This document shows, one piece after another, positions 1-10,866 of a DNA stretch of 64,000 bases. Position 1 is the first letter of the stretch. Each line of letters begins with the position of its first letter. The notes under the pieces were generated by a model. It was given only the letters and a program-made list of their open reading frames with translations. It was not told the DNA's origin and made no database searches. The DNA comes from Basidiobolus meristosporus CBS 931.73. Taxonomy: Eukaryota > Basidiobolomycota > Basidiobolomycetes > Basidiobolales > Basidiobolaceae. The stretch spans positions 186,001 to 250,000 of the forward strand of contig MCFE01000013.1 in NCBI GenBank assembly GCA_002104905.1. Direction: 5' to 3'. Position numbers and translations under genes: made by a program.

Positions 1-73
1 AGACCTTTCTCTCCAATATATGCAAATGCCTAATATGGTACACTACTTGACAGTGCTTTTTGTGGCTAAAATA
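1..73. other. Unassigned left edge
   Basis: AT-rich sequence ahead of a copia LTR piece. I find no open frame or match to the repeats in the rest of the window. Confidence 0.4.
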
Positions 74-167
74 TGTAGTTCCACCAAAATATTCCCCTGA
101 CTTGGTCACTTAGATCATTAACTACAAATCTTAGAGAATACAGACCAAATATCTTGCTGGAATTTGC
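74..167 (+). repeat. COP LTR, 5' part, split by COP1
   Basis: Matches the first 94 bases of the plus-strand copia LTR (compare 40595 onward). The rest of the same LTR resumes at 4839 in the same orientation. The two parts add to 344 bp, the length of one LTR, so COP1 landed inside this older LTR in reverse orientation. Confidence 0.8.
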
Positions 168-509
168 TGTAAGAGTCTTGAGATATTGGAAGTGATTGTG
201 AGGACAAGTAGATTATGTGGTTTTCACTTAATGATTTATTGAATGTAAAAGTAGTATTTATACTTTTACCTGGTCTTGGCATTACAAGCACATAGAATAG
301 GCTAAGGAAGGTCCCAAGAACATGTGTGCAAAGCTTGGGGCTGTTTGGACAACTTTGAGAATTTTCATGTTCTGGGTACCTGGTATTTTGGTGAAAATAT
401 TCTAAGTAAATCCCAACAAGGAATTTGGTCAGTATTCTCTAGGATTTGAAGGTAATGATCTAAGTGACTAAGTTAGGTGAATATTTAGGTGGAAATACAA
501 ATTTTTACA
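168..509 (-). repeat. COP1 3' LTR
   Basis: 342 bp with TG...CA ends, near-identical to 4496-4838. Read in the sense direction it carries a TATA-like TATAAATAC and an AATAAATCATT polyadenylation-like signal. Confidence 0.92.
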
Positions 510-523
510 ACACTCCCACTCAG

Positions 524-2702
524 CTAAATGTTCATACTGACTAGTCCTAATTTTGACCTAAGATATTCAGACTTGTCTCTAGCTAATGGTTTGGTAAATA
601 TGTCTGCAATCATTTCATCTGTAGGACAGTAAACTAAGCTAACTAAGTTATTCTCTATAGATTCATGTATAAAATGATGTCTAATATCTATGTGCTTGAT
701 TCTAGCATGAAAAGTTGGATTTCTACCTAATTGTAAACATCCTTGATTATCTTGAAATAAAGTAATAGGCATTTTTGACATAGGCCTAAATCTGTAAAGT
801 TCTCTTAACCATATTGCTTCTTTTGTAGCCTTGCAGGCTGCCATATACACTGCCTCTGTGGTGGAAAGTGCTGCAGTTGGTTGCTTCTTGAATTCCATGA
901 AATTGCTCCTTTACAGTAAAGAAAGGTGTATCCTGTGGTGGATCTTCTGTCTTCTAAATTTTGTCCCCAATCAGCATCAGAGTATCCCACAAGATCCTGT
1001 TCTGAATCCTTATAAGTGTATCTTAAGCAGATATCAGCAGTTCCTTTTAGGTATCTAAAAATCCGCTTAACTGCTGCAATATGATCAGATCCATGGTTCT
1101 GATTATGTTGGCTGACAACTCCCACTGAATATGAGATATCTGGACATGTTCCAAGCATGATATACATCAGACTGCCAACCATAGATTGATAAGGAAAGTC
1201 AGGGCTTTCAGATGGCACCAAGCTCTCTTGATTTGGTTGAGTTTTGACCAAGTTAAGGTTTGTCTCCATTGGGGTAGCTGCTGGTTTACAGTCTTCCATT
1301 TGGTACTTCTTTAGTATATCTTGGATATACTTGGATTGGCTTAGGGTGATAGTCTGGGTACTTCTGTCTATGGAGAACTTAATCCCTAAGTAGTAATTAA
1401 GTTCTCCTAGATTGGACATCTTGAACTCCTTAGATAGGCTAGATTTAGTCTCTTCCAATGTTTCTGGGTTATTGGCGGCTATAATAAGTTCATCCACATA
1501 TAGAGGTAATAGAACTGGACTTGCTCTATCTGGCTTATAGTATATACTATAGTCAGCATTACTCCTTTTGAAACTCAAGGATTCCAAATAAGAATCTATC
1601 TTGCAATTCCAGGCTCTTGGTGATTGTTTGAGACCATAAAGTGACTTTTTATGCTTGCAGACCAAATGGGGGTTATCTTGGTCAACAAGCCCATCAGGCT
1701 GGTCCATATACATATCCTCATCAAGCTCTCCATTCAAAATGCAGTTTTTACATCCATTTGATGAATAAAAAACTCATATTTGGCTGCAATAGCTAATATT
1801 AATCTGATGGAATTGAACTTGGCTACCGGTGCAAAGGTCTCAGTATAGTCAAGTCCTTTTGCTTGAGAGTATCCTTTGGCTACAAGTCTTGCTTTGTATC
1901 TTTCAATTGTACCATCAGGTTTGTATTTTGTCTTGAAGACCCATCTGCATCCAATTGATTTTTGGTTGATTGGTAATTTGACTAAGTCCCAAGTTTGATT
2001 TTCCATCAGTGCCTGATATTCCTCAGTCATTGCAGATCTCCAAAACTTTGTCTGAGGGCTATTTAGGGCCTCTTTTACAGTCTGGGGCTCATCAATATGG
2101 ACTGAATAAGCATAGGCTAAGTTTGTACCCTCATTGATATAGAAATATGGGCTATTTCTTGTCTGATTTGTTCTCCAGGCACTTGATACTGGAATGATCA
2201 CTTCTGGGATATTCCTGAGCACTGATTCTGGCTGAACTATGGTTGTAGAGTCCTCTGGAGTGAAAAATTTCTCATTGTTATGCTCTGATTCAATCCTGAC
2301 AATTGGTGGACTTGAGATCAGAATTTTTTCATCATCTGATGTCATTTTTTGCAAAAATTTTGAATTTTCATCAAACAGCACATCCCTGGACTTGATCAGC
2401 TTCTTTGCTTTGGTATTGTAGAGTCTGTATGCCTTACTCTCATTGCAGTAGCCCAAAAATATGCATTTTACACTTTTTGGCTCAAATTTTGACTGATTTC
2501 CAGCCAGTTTTTTGGCATATGCTGTACACCCAAATATTCTTAGATGTTCTGCACTTGGTCTGTATCCATACCATGCTTCAAATGGAGTTGAATCACAAAG
2601 TATTCTGTTATAACTCCTATTTTTAAGGTATACAGCAGTGACAACTGATTCCGCCCAAAAATCATAGGATAATTTTTGATCATGGATCATAGATCTTGCC
2701 AT
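524..2702 (-). pseudogene. COP1 reverse transcriptase and RNase H, broken
   Basis: RVT_2-type reverse transcriptase then RNase H. From the minus-strand 5' end: integrase C-terminal part (AYLKNRSYNR-like block), the RT start WVFKTKYKPDGTIERYKARL, palm motif ETFAPVAK, then a one-base frameshift near 1735 at KTAF/NGELDE. The next frame has KSLYGLKQSPRAW and the catalytic box, which reads LYVDELIIAA where functional copia RTs have YVDD. RNase H starts at GYSDADWG, shifts frame near 890, and continues as STTEAVYMAACK and DNQGCLQL down to FTKPL. The YVDE change would remove a metal-binding aspartate. Confidence 0.9.
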
Positions 2703-3480
2703 ATCAATTATTGATCTGCTAGCATGTTCTGCTACTCCATTTTGCTGTGGGGAGTATGGTACAGTAGTCTCTTGCTTTATCCCATGAATTTTGCAGAAGT
2801 GGATGAAGAGTTTTGAGGTATATTCTCCACCATTGTCAGAGAATATTTTCTTGATTTTTTCACCAGTTTCTCTCTCCCCCTGGCTTTAAACTCCCTGAGC
2901 TTAGACAGAGCTTCTTTCTTTCTCTCCATGAAGTAGACCCATGTGTATATTGTATAATCATCAATAAAAGTGATTAAATACTTCATCCCACCTAGGGATA
3001 AATTTTGCATAGTTCCACACAGATATGAGTGAATAAGATCTAATTTTTCTTAGTTTTGATTAACCCAGAGCTCTTGAATGGTTGTCTGGCTTGTTTCCCA
3101 TATATGCAGGCTTCACAGTGCTCCAAATCAGCTGGGGGATCAATTTTCACTCCAGAAATTAGCTGATCTTTGATCATTTTATGGAAATAATCAAAATTGA
3201 TGTGTCCAAATCTCCTGTGCCAAAGCATTGGAGTTTCTTCATTTAAGTTACTTTTATTGGCTTCCAGATATGATGGAATATAAGTCAACTTGAATAGATT
3301 CTGATCTCTGATGCCCAAAGCAATATGGTCACCATTTTGATCAGTGATCCTGCATCCAGAATTGTCAAAACTGAAACTGAGTCCTTCTGCTGTGGCCTTG
3401 CTTACAGAGAGTAGGTTCTTAGCTATTTCTGGTACATAGAGTACTTCTTTAAAGGTCAGTGTATAGATTCCTTCACTGCT
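2703..3480 (-). pseudogene. COP1 integrase (GAG_pre-integrase and rve), broken
   Basis: Integrase part of the copia polyprotein, which inserts the cDNA in the nucleus. The HHCC zinc-binding domain is visible as MLWHRRFGHINFD...HCEAC at 3318-3040. The core follows with YLITFIDDYTIYTWVYF near 2980, and the block containing PQQNGVAEHA near 2720 holds the catalytic glutamate. One nucleotide is missing from the A-run near 3040, shifting the frame after KTKK. A second shift near 2870 leaves the core out of register. Upstream is protease, downstream reverse transcriptase, as expected for copia. Confidence 0.85.
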
Positions 3481-4461
3481 TCAAAGGTTTACTTGGATAG
3501 TTCCTTCTCCCACTGCATCAAGTGTTCTATCAGCACCCATGAAAACCTTCTTAATTGGAATTTCTTGATATTGGGTAAAAAGTTCTTTTTGGTGTGAAAA
3601 GTGTTGAGATGCTCCAGAGTCAATATACCACATCTGAGAACCCTTGTTTGTAGCCATATTTAGTGCAGATATGAATGGTCTATCTTCAGTTGTTGCAGCA
3701 TTTCCATATTCAGGCTTCTTTTGCTGATTATCTTTCTTTTTGAGACACCAGTCTGATGTGTGTCCTTTCCTTTTGCAGTAGTTACAAAACAAGTTGCTGT
3801 TGCCTTTGTAGGGTCTTGGGTACCTCCTTTGTTGGTTATCATTGCTTATCAAAGCATTTTTTTCTTCCTTCTTATTTGCACTTGATTTTCTTAATTCTTC
3901 ATCCAGGAGCCTCCCATATATGTAATTTAAGGTCAAATCTTCAGTTCTGGACTCTAGGGCTGATACAAGGCCCTGAAACTTGTCTGTCAGGCTATTCAGG
4001 ATGGTAACTATCACATCCTCATCAGTGGTTGGTATGCCAACAGATTCCATCTCATCTACCAGCAGGGTAATTCTGTTAATTAAATTTTTCATTTCTTCTC
4101 CTGGCAGCATCTTTGTAGTAAAGAATTTTTGTCTCAGATACATTTTCTTAGCAGCTGAACATGACTGGTAGGTGTCTTCTAATGCCTTCCAGGTATTCTT
4201 TGCCGTTTTTGCTCTTGAGCATTGAATTAGCAATTAGTCTTTAACATTGAAGCATATGCAGTTAAAGGCACTTTGTTCTTTCTTCTGGTACTTTAAGGCT
4301 TCCTCTCCCATGTTTTTAAGAGGGCATTCTTCTCCCATGACAATATGCCAAGGGCCTCTTTCTTGTAGCAGCATCTTCATCTTCACCTTCCACACTTGGT
4401 AGTCAGATCCATCCAACTTTTCAGCAGAGGGAAAAGTTCCAGTAATAACAGTAGTAGACAT
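3481..4461 (-). pseudogene. gag: COP1 gag-protease, broken
   Basis: Capsid-like protein of a copia element (UBN2/Retrotran_gag type) followed by protease. Visible features: a helical gag core, a CCHC zinc knuckle CNYCKRKGHTSDWC (spacing C-X2-C-X4-H-X4-C), then the aspartic protease active site in WYIDSGASQHF. I start it at the ATG at 4461 (MSTTV), the same start seen in COP2 at 62387; an upstream in-frame ATG at 4488 lies inside the primer-binding site. A TAA at about 4234-4236 splits gag, and the frame ends at a TGA at 3481 where COP2 has AGA. COP2 also has a stop near the gag break, but one codon away, so these are independent lesions. Confidence 0.88.
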
Positions 4462-4480
4462 TGCAGAGAGTGACAGCTTG

Positions 4481-4492
4481 GGGCTCATAGCC
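4481..4492 (-). promoter_or_regulatory. COP1 primer-binding site, half-tRNA iMet type
   Basis: The plus strand reads GGGCTCATAGCC, one base off the initiator-tRNA-Met anticodon stem-loop segment GGGCTCATAACC. It lies 3 nt from the LTR. Drosophila copia is known to prime from an internally cleaved initiator tRNA rather than its 3' CCA end. The plus-strand COP copy at 40941-40952 matches perfectly. Confidence 0.7.
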
Positions 4493-4495
4493 TGT

Positions 4496-4838
4496 TGTAA
4501 GAATCTTGGAGATATTGGAAGTGATTGAGAGGACAAGTAGATTATGTGGTTTTCACTTAATGATTTATTGAATGTAAAAGTAGTATTTATACTTTTACCT
4601 GGTCTTGGCATTACAAGCACATAGAATAGGCTAAGGAAGGTCCCAAGAACATGTGTGCAAAGTTCAGGGCTGTTTGGACAACTTTGAGAATTTTCATGTT
4701 CTGGGTACCTGGTATTTTGGTGAAAATATTCTAAGTAAATCCCAACAAGGAATTTGGTCAGTATTCTCTAGGATTTGAAGGTAATGATCTAAGTGACTAA
4801 GTTGGGTGAATATTTAGGTGGAAATACAAATTTTTACA
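4496..4838 (-). repeat. COP1 5' LTR
   Basis: 343 bp partner of 168-509 with matching TGTAA...TTACA ends. On the minus strand it precedes the primer-binding site and the gag start. Confidence 0.92.
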
Positions 4839-5088
4839 GCAGAATTTACTTCGAATTTTTTTACTAAAATACCAGGTACCCACAACATGAGATTACTCCA
4901 AGTTGTCAAAACAGCCCCAAACTTTGCCCACATGTTTTTGGGACCTTCCTAAACTTGTCCTATATGTTTGTGTTACCAAGACCATGCAAAAGCATAAATA
5001 CTACTTTTACATTCTATAAATCATTAAGTGAAAACCACAATATCTTCTTGCTCTCCTAATCACTTTCATAGTCTTCAAGACTCTTACA
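4839..5088 (+). repeat. COP LTR, 3' part, continuation of 74-167
   Basis: Same family and orientation as 74-167, ending in CTCTTACA. It is followed by the primer-binding region and gag leader of the older copia copy that hosted COP1. Confidence 0.8.
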
Positions 5089-5239
5089 ACAGGTTACAGG
5101 CCCCAAGCTGTCACTCTCTGCAGTGTCTAAAACTGCTATTACTAGAACTTTTCCCTCTGATGAAAAGCTGGATTGATCTAACTACCAAGTATGAATGGTG
5201 AAAATGAAGATGCTACTTCAGGAAAGAGGCCTTTGGTGT
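5089..5239 (+). pseudogene. COP gag 5' fragment (older host copy)
   Basis: Leader and first gag codons of a copia element, matching 62360-62500 and the reverse of 4360-4495 (SAEKLD-like block, LLQERG-like block). A solo LTR at 5240-5579 interrupts it. The gag sequence resumes at 5580-5641 before a CACTA end cuts it off. Confidence 0.75.
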
Positions 5240-5579
5240 TGTAAGAGTTTGTAGTTCCACCTAAGTATTCACCTAACATAGTTACCTAAAATCATTACCT
5301 TTCAATCCTAGGGAATACTGACCAAATCCCTTGTTGGGACTTAGAATATTTTCACCAAAATACCAGGTACCCAGAACATCAAGATTCTCAAAGTTGTCCA
5401 AACAGCCCCAAGCTTGGCACACATATTCTTGGAACCTTCCTTAGCCTATTCTACAAGTATGTAATGCCAAGACCATGTAAAATTGTAAATATTACTTTTA
5501 TATTTAATAAATCATTAAGTGAAAACCACATAATCTACTTGTTATCCAAATCACTTCCAATATCTCCAAGACTTTTACA
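5240..5579 (+). repeat. COP solo LTR inside a COP gag
   Basis: 340 bp, TGTAAGAG...TTTTACA, flanked on both sides by neighbouring parts of one gag gene. It is a same-family insertion later reduced to a solo LTR. No clean target duplication is visible. Confidence 0.8.
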
Positions 5580-5641
5580 ACATTTAGAATATTGCTATGG
5601 GAGAAGAATACTCTCCTCAAAGTGTAGAAGAGGAAGGCCAA
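5580..5641 (+). pseudogene. COP gag fragment, second part
   Basis: Continues the gag fragment of 5089-5239 (ATTGCTATGGGAGAAG and following match 62500 onward). It stops at the CACTA terminus CCCTATGAG. Confidence 0.7.
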
Positions 5642-6953
5642 CCCTATGAGAAATAACTGTGATGATCTTGTCAAAAGGCCATCACATAATTAAAGTCCCA
5701 TGACTAGGAGGTACTGATCCAGTCAGGACACCATGCATAGACCATTGAAAAATAATTGCACCCCAGATTTCACAAAATACTTAGTAAAATTTCTCATCAC
5801 AACAATACAAAGTGGCTTTTGATTGCTCCTATGCTGTTTCACTCACTCTCTGATCCTGGACACTCAATCACCTCCCACATTTGTGTTCATTGATTGGCTA
5901 TTACCTTCTTTTCATACTCCTTACTTCCTGATTCAATCAATTCTCATACTTTTCATGCAAACAAATTCATTTATTTCCATTCAAACTTCAGCTGTACCTC
6001 AATTGCCAATTGTAATGACTTATACAAGTCCCCATACCCTACACTAACATTAAGCCCAACCCCACACTCAACAAGCAACACTATAAAAATTCACCATTCA
6101 ATAAGTATTTATGCTGTGACACCCTTTTTCCATGACTTTGCAGGGACCCTACAGCTTTATGCCACTATTCCTTCACTGATTCCCATATATCATGGTCTTC
6201 AGCCAGCACTGTAAGGACTAGCACCTCATCTGCTAGTCATTGCAATAAATCCTTGCAAGATTCAACTGCATTTTCCTCTGCACAGCTCTTGAGAAGTGCT
6301 GAAACCTTTTGGTGTGCCTGTCAATGTTCCAAAATTCCACTGAAGGCATTGTGATGGCGTTTTCAGTTCTTGATGTTGTTACTTTCTCAGTCAGATCTCC
6401 ACCCTGTCAATAACAGAGGATGTGGAGGCGGTGGCACACATATTGCTTTTCTCTGCAAACTCATCTACCTCACTGGAGTGAAGCTCAACTGGTTGTGTTT
6501 CCAACTCTTGAGAAAACAGCTGCTTTCTAGTTGGTAGTTGTTGTCTATGACGGGATTTAGCCTGTTCTGGGTGGACAGCATCCACTGGTGAGAACTGCAG
6601 CCTTTTTCTGATGCTTTCCTGTCTCTGGCTTGAGTAGACCTTTTGCTATTTGCCTCTACCTTTATCACCACCAAGTCTTTCACTGCTACTCTGACTGCGT
6701 ACTTCTTGTTTGGTTCTCTGTTTTCTCCTTGATGAGTGCTGCACTGGTGCATCTGTTTTAGCCTGCTTGTCCCTTGCCAGCATTATCCTGGCAAACAGAT
6801 GTTTCTTAGCCAATTGCTTGAAACTATCAGCCCTGCTTGTGACAGACTCCTGCAAAAGCCATGGGTTTTTATCACTGTCAAGTCCTTCACTGCTACTGTG
6901 ACCAAGTGCTTCTTGTGCTGTACTTTGTTTTCTCCTTGATGAATGGTGTACTA
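5642..6953 (-). pseudogene. CACTA remnant b: terminus and ORF2 C-terminal half
   Basis: Starts with a CACTA-family terminus (CCCTATGAGAAATAA) and the conserved subterminal block with CAAAAGGCCATCACA. The minus strand then carries the C-terminal part of ORF2: blocks matching VEFWNIN..., SQEELPTRKQLFSQELE-like and the repeat region, spread over shifted frames. The ORF2 N-terminus and all of tnp2 are missing. The copy is cut at 6953, where a second CACTA terminus begins. Confidence 0.75.
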
Positions 6954-7277
6954 CACTATGATAAGTAATTTGACCCTACAAGTACATCCAATCCAGATTA
7001 GCTGTCAAGATCCTGTCAGGAGACCAATAAAATACCAGCAACTTGGAATTAATGACCATCTACACAATCTTATGACAGGATCACAACAGCATTTGGCTAA
7101 TTTTACAGCCAAATAGAGTCAAAAACATAACAATATTTGTACAGTGTTTTGCCAAGGGTGGGATGGCATTGTTGCAGTCTTAGTGTGCACTACAACTATT
7201 CAAGTGGATCTTACTGGCCAGTACATCCAATCATCTTATATGGCAAGAAACTTAATAGTGCTTTTATGGCCTCTTTG

Positions 7278-7787
7278 CAGACTGAAGATATGCATCTGGT
7301 ACACAATACCCATGGCACTCTAAATCTAGCCCCACAGGCTTGTAGCATGTCACAAAAATGCATGGCACTATCTTGGTCCACTGGTACTATCTGGCACTAT
7401 AAGTGCTTTGTATAGATTCTACTTTAGGGCTAATATTTAAATATAGTGCCAGATAGTACCAGTGGACCAAGATAGTGCCATGCATTTTTGTGACATGCTA
7501 CAAGCCTGTGGGGCTAGATTCAGAGTGCCATGGGTATTGTGTACCAGATGCATATCTTCAGTCTGTCTGTGCTCTTTTACGTCATGCACAATTTTGATCC
7601 TAAAAAAAAGGTTAAAAAATTGATTTTTGCCTGCACAGTAGGTGAAACACAGGGGCTGCTTTGCATGAATATGCAGAACTATATGTCACACTCTGTGGCC
7701 AAGTTTAGGTCTGCTATGACTCTCAGGCACACTATGGCACTATTTGGCACTCATGGCTCAATGTGGCACTATCCAATGGAACAAGTC
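7278..7787. mobile_element. FB3: foldback element, left arm shortened
   Basis: Arms 7278-7401 and 7442-7565 are inverted copies of each other: 124 nt with one mismatch that I can see, separated by a 40-nt loop. The right arm continues to the terminus AACAAGTC at 7787, next to TA. The outer left arm is missing. Related to FB1 (48453-49181) and FB2 (13999-14726). Confidence 0.88.
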
Positions 7788-7932
7788 TAATACTTATGTC
7801 AGTTTAGGACAGTCTTGTATTTGAGACAATGCATTGACCTGCTATAGTAAGCATTATAAATAAAGTTGTGGCACCACATACACACATACATGTAACACCA
7901 TTTCCCCTTTGGTTTGACTTGCCTCTATATAT
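7788..7932. promoter_or_regulatory. CACTA X divergent promoter remnant
   Basis: Aligns with 54390-54532 in CACTA j, including the GCATTATAAATAAAGTTG TATA-like box upstream of ORF2. The tnp2 side is lost. Confidence 0.6.
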
Positions 7933-10525
7933 ACGCTGCCAAAGAATAAAGCAAAGCTATTTGGTTCCCAAGCAAATCCCACTGCTGGCAGCAGCAGAAG
8001 AATGGCTGGACAACAACTTGCTTTGACATTCAGTGCAACAAGTGGGGCTACAACCAAAAAAGACCCTGTGGACAGTGTGCCAACTGAAGTTAATAATACA
8101 GACTCCTCAGGCTCTTAGTCAAGTAGGCAATTGGGAATCTCTGTGGAGGTGCAAGCTGACCATACTACCCAGGCAAATGAGAATGTATCAAAAGTAGTAC
8201 TTTCAGTGGAAGACCAGCAAGAGGCTGTCATAACATCACCACCACCCATATCAGCAAGTATGTTGTCAGCTCATACCAAAGCATTAATGAGGCAATTAGG
8301 TGCAGTGGCCAATAGGATAGATGCAATGGCCCAGAGAAGTCAAGAAATAGTACAGAAACAGGACAAGCGGGTAAAAGGTGTAGAGCAATCAATATCCCAG
8401 GTAGAGAGAGCAATATCTTTGCTGCAAAGAAGGAACTCATGTAGCTCAATGTCACAGCCAAGAATTGAGCTATTGCTCAATGTAACATCAGAGGAACACC
8501 ATACAGTCTTTGAAGCACTACAAAAGTGCCCAAAGATAAAGCTCACAGAAAAGCCTTTCACAAAATACCAGGGAGAAAATTTAGTGTTTATACCAAAGCC
8601 TAAAAATCAAACAATATTGAAGATCTGTGAAGCTGTTGAGTGCAATGCTGAAGGGTGGGCTAGCAATCAAGAGGCTGTTAGAAGTCTAGCATGCCAACAC
8701 TTTAAGGCCAGCATACCATTGGATCATCAGGAACTCAACAACAAGTAGAATGTGCTTGACTTGCTCCATATGCATTATCCTGGATTCAAACAAGCCAATA
8801 GAATCTGGGTCAGCACCAGTATGCTAAGAAAGTACCTCAAGAGTGGCAGAAAGTATCAAAGGTAGAAGAACAAGGGAGCAATGGCTAAAAACCAACAGCT
8901 TCCTCAAGAACCCATAACAAGCAGGGCTGAAAGCTCCAAACAAGTGTCAAAGATACATCAGGTAGCTGGAAGAGTGCTCATAAGGGAAAAGCAGGCAGAC
9001 ACAGATGCACCAGTGTTGCACATCAACATTTAAAACTTGGCCAATTTCACTCCATTGGAAATATGGTATCCTAGATGTTTATTCCTAACCCAAGCACAAT
9101 CAATACCTATTATGGTTTATTTTATCACTTCTCAGAATCTATTTTTAGCTGTCACACCTGATCAATCTTCATGTGGTCATTATGCCCTCAACTGATCTGC
9201 TAAGCCTTTCCAAGTGATTAGTCATCTGAGATTTATGCAACCACTTAGCAGTGGCCAAGACATCAGCTGATTAATGGTGCAATTTTTCATTTATTTTATG
9301 CACCCATCAACACCCCAACAGATTTCAATTAGATCAGTCTCTTGGTGCTTACTAATGCACTCAATCAGAAAAGTATAAATAAAGTTTACTCAACCTTTTG
9401 GTTTAGTGTGTGTCTCAACAAAATTAAGAATTCAACAAGTCCATTCTAGCTTCTACCCAAGCTTACAATATCTAGCACTCTCAAGAACACCAAGCCTAGC
9501 CTGCATAGCAAACCTACTCTGTTGCCTTTACAGCCCAACTCAGCTATATATAAGACCAATATTAGACCAGAACATCTTTGCAAATATTTCTGGCACTCTT
9601 GACAATTCTAAGATTCTGCACTTAGTTGTCACTTAGGTTCAGTTAACCCATTCAAGAGTTTTATTACACTTTTGTCTTAGACACAACAACTAGCACAACA
9701 TTTACTAGAGAAAAAGTGTAGTTCAGCTCAAGAAGCACTCAGTCAAGGTAGCAGTAAAGGACTTGGCAGTTATAAAAACAAGAGGCTACCTCAGGAGCCC
9801 ATCACATCATGGGCTGAGAGCTTGAAGCAAGCAGGAAAGAAGCTTCAGGTTGCCTGCAGAGTGCCAGCTAGGGGCAAGCAGGCCAAAAAAGATGCATGGC
9901 AGCAGCATTTATCAAGGAGAAAGTGTTGTTCAATACAAAAAGCACTCAGACAAAGTAGCAGTGAAAGACCCGGCAGTCATAAAGGAAAAGGTAAAGGGAA
10001 GAAAGTCTACCCAAGCCCAAGATAGGGAAGCATCAGGAAAAAGCTGCAGTCCTTGCTAATTAATGCTGTAAGCCTAGAACAGACTGAGTCCCATCATAGC
10101 CAGGATGAATTACCAACAAGAAAACAGCTGTTTTCACCTGAGTTGGAAGCACAGCCAGTTAGGCTACACTCCAGAGAGGTAGATGGGTTTGCAGAGAAAG
10201 GAAATTTGTCTACCACAGCCTCCATGTCCTCCATTATTGACAGGGTGCAGATCCCACTGACAAAGTAACAACATCAAGAACTCAAAAGATTATCACAATA
10301 CCTTCAGTGGCATTTTGGAACATTAATAGGTACACTAAGAGGTTGCAGCACTTCTTCAAGAGCAGTGCTCAAGGAAACACTCTTGAATATTGCAAGAATT
10401 TATTACAAGGACTGGCAGATGAGGTGCTAGATCTTGCAGTGCTGGATAAAGACCAGGACATATGGGAACCACTGAATGCACAGTGTCATAAAGCTGTAGG
10501 GTTCCTGCCAGAGTCATGGAAATAG
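7933..10525 (+). pseudogene. CACTA X ORF2, start lost, interrupted by a solo LTR
   Basis: Homologue of ORF2 in CACTA j (54533-56542). The start codon is ACG at 7933-7935 where j has ATG, and an in-frame TAG at about 8117 follows. The central region (8131-8748) carries the coiled-coil-like segment around MLSAHTKALMRQLGAVANRI and the conserved VFIPKPKNQ/EAVECNAE block. The repeat region is cut at 9014 by SOLO675 and resumes at 9694. The C-terminal domain (WNINRYTKRLQHFF, EYCKNLLQGLADE) ends at 10525. Function unknown: probably an accessory protein of the CACTA element, by analogy with TnpA of plant En/Spm. Confidence 0.75.
9014..9688 (+). repeat. SOLO675: orphan solo LTR with target duplication
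   Basis: 675 bp beginning TGTTGCACATC and ending ACACAACA, flanked by ACCAG (9009-9013) and ACTAG (9689-9693), a 5-bp duplication with one transition. It contains GTATAAATAAAG, a TATA/polyA-like stretch, at about 9370. No other copy or internal region of this family is in the window. Confidence 0.75.
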
Positions 10526-10866
10526 AGCATTACAGCAGAAATACTTATTGAGTTGTGGATTTTAATGAAGTTACTTGTTGAGTGTGGGGTTAGGCTAAAT
10601 GTTAGTGTAGGGTATAGGGACTTGTATAGGTCAAAACATATGGCAATTCAGGTATAACTGAAGTTTCAATGGAAATAAATGAGTTTGTAAGCATGAAAAG
10701 CAAGAGAAATGGTTGAGTCAGGAAGTAAGGAGTGTGAAAAAGGGGCAATAGCAAATCAATGCACACAAATGTAGGAGGTGATAGAGAGTCTTGGATCAGA
10801 AAGTGAGAAAATTGGCAAAGAACCAATTAAAAGCCACTTATGCATTTTTGTGATGAAAAAGTCTGA
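10526..10866 (+). repeat. CACTA X ORF2-side subterminal region
   Basis: About 340 bp that align with 56543-56790 in CACTA j. There is no ORF. The outermost part of the terminus is missing. Confidence 0.65.

Larger units (their letters stand above)
168..4838 (-). mobile_element. COP1: Ty1/copia retrotransposon with two LTRs
   Basis: Complete structure on the minus strand: LTR, primer-binding site, gag, protease, integrase, reverse transcriptase, RNase H, LTR. This gag-PR-IN-RT-RH order is the copia order. The two LTRs differ at about 7 positions by eye (roughly 2 percent), so it is younger than GYP1. Coding capacity is lost: one TAA and one TGA in gag-PR, and frameshifts near 3040, 2870, 1735 and 890. 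Both flanks are halves of another LTR of the same family in the opposite orientation. I could not confirm a clean 5-bp target duplication. Confidence 0.93.
6954..10866 (+). mobile_element. CACTA remnant X with tnp2 deleted
   Basis: Begins with an intact CACTATGATAAG terminus at 6954, followed by the tnp2-side subterminal region, which aligns with 45966-46200. Nearly all of tnp2 is absent: the sequence passes through a foldback at 7278-7787 straight into the divergent promoter and ORF2 on the plus strand. The right terminus is truncated at about 10866. It sits inside ORF2 of remnant b. Confidence 0.75.

Noticed and set aside
4234-4236. Stop in COP1 gag near a stop in COP2 gag (about 62617), possibly programmed readthrough
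   Set aside because: Aligning the codons puts the stops one codon apart (TAA versus TAG at different positions), so they are independent lesions.
168-4843. 5-bp target duplication for COP1
   Set aside because: Immediate flanks TTTGC and GCAGA do not match. GAATTT occurs a few bases away on both sides, but that would require extra bases at the element ends.
5823-6214. Overlapping plus-strand frames of 74 and 106 codons
   Set aside because: They lie in the non-coding subterminal CACTA block and in the antisense of ORF2; homologous copies break them at different places.
8228-8561. Antisense frames opposite ORF2 (73-77 codons)
   Set aside because: Shadow frames of the real coding strand. The same antisense frames recur wherever ORF2 occurs.
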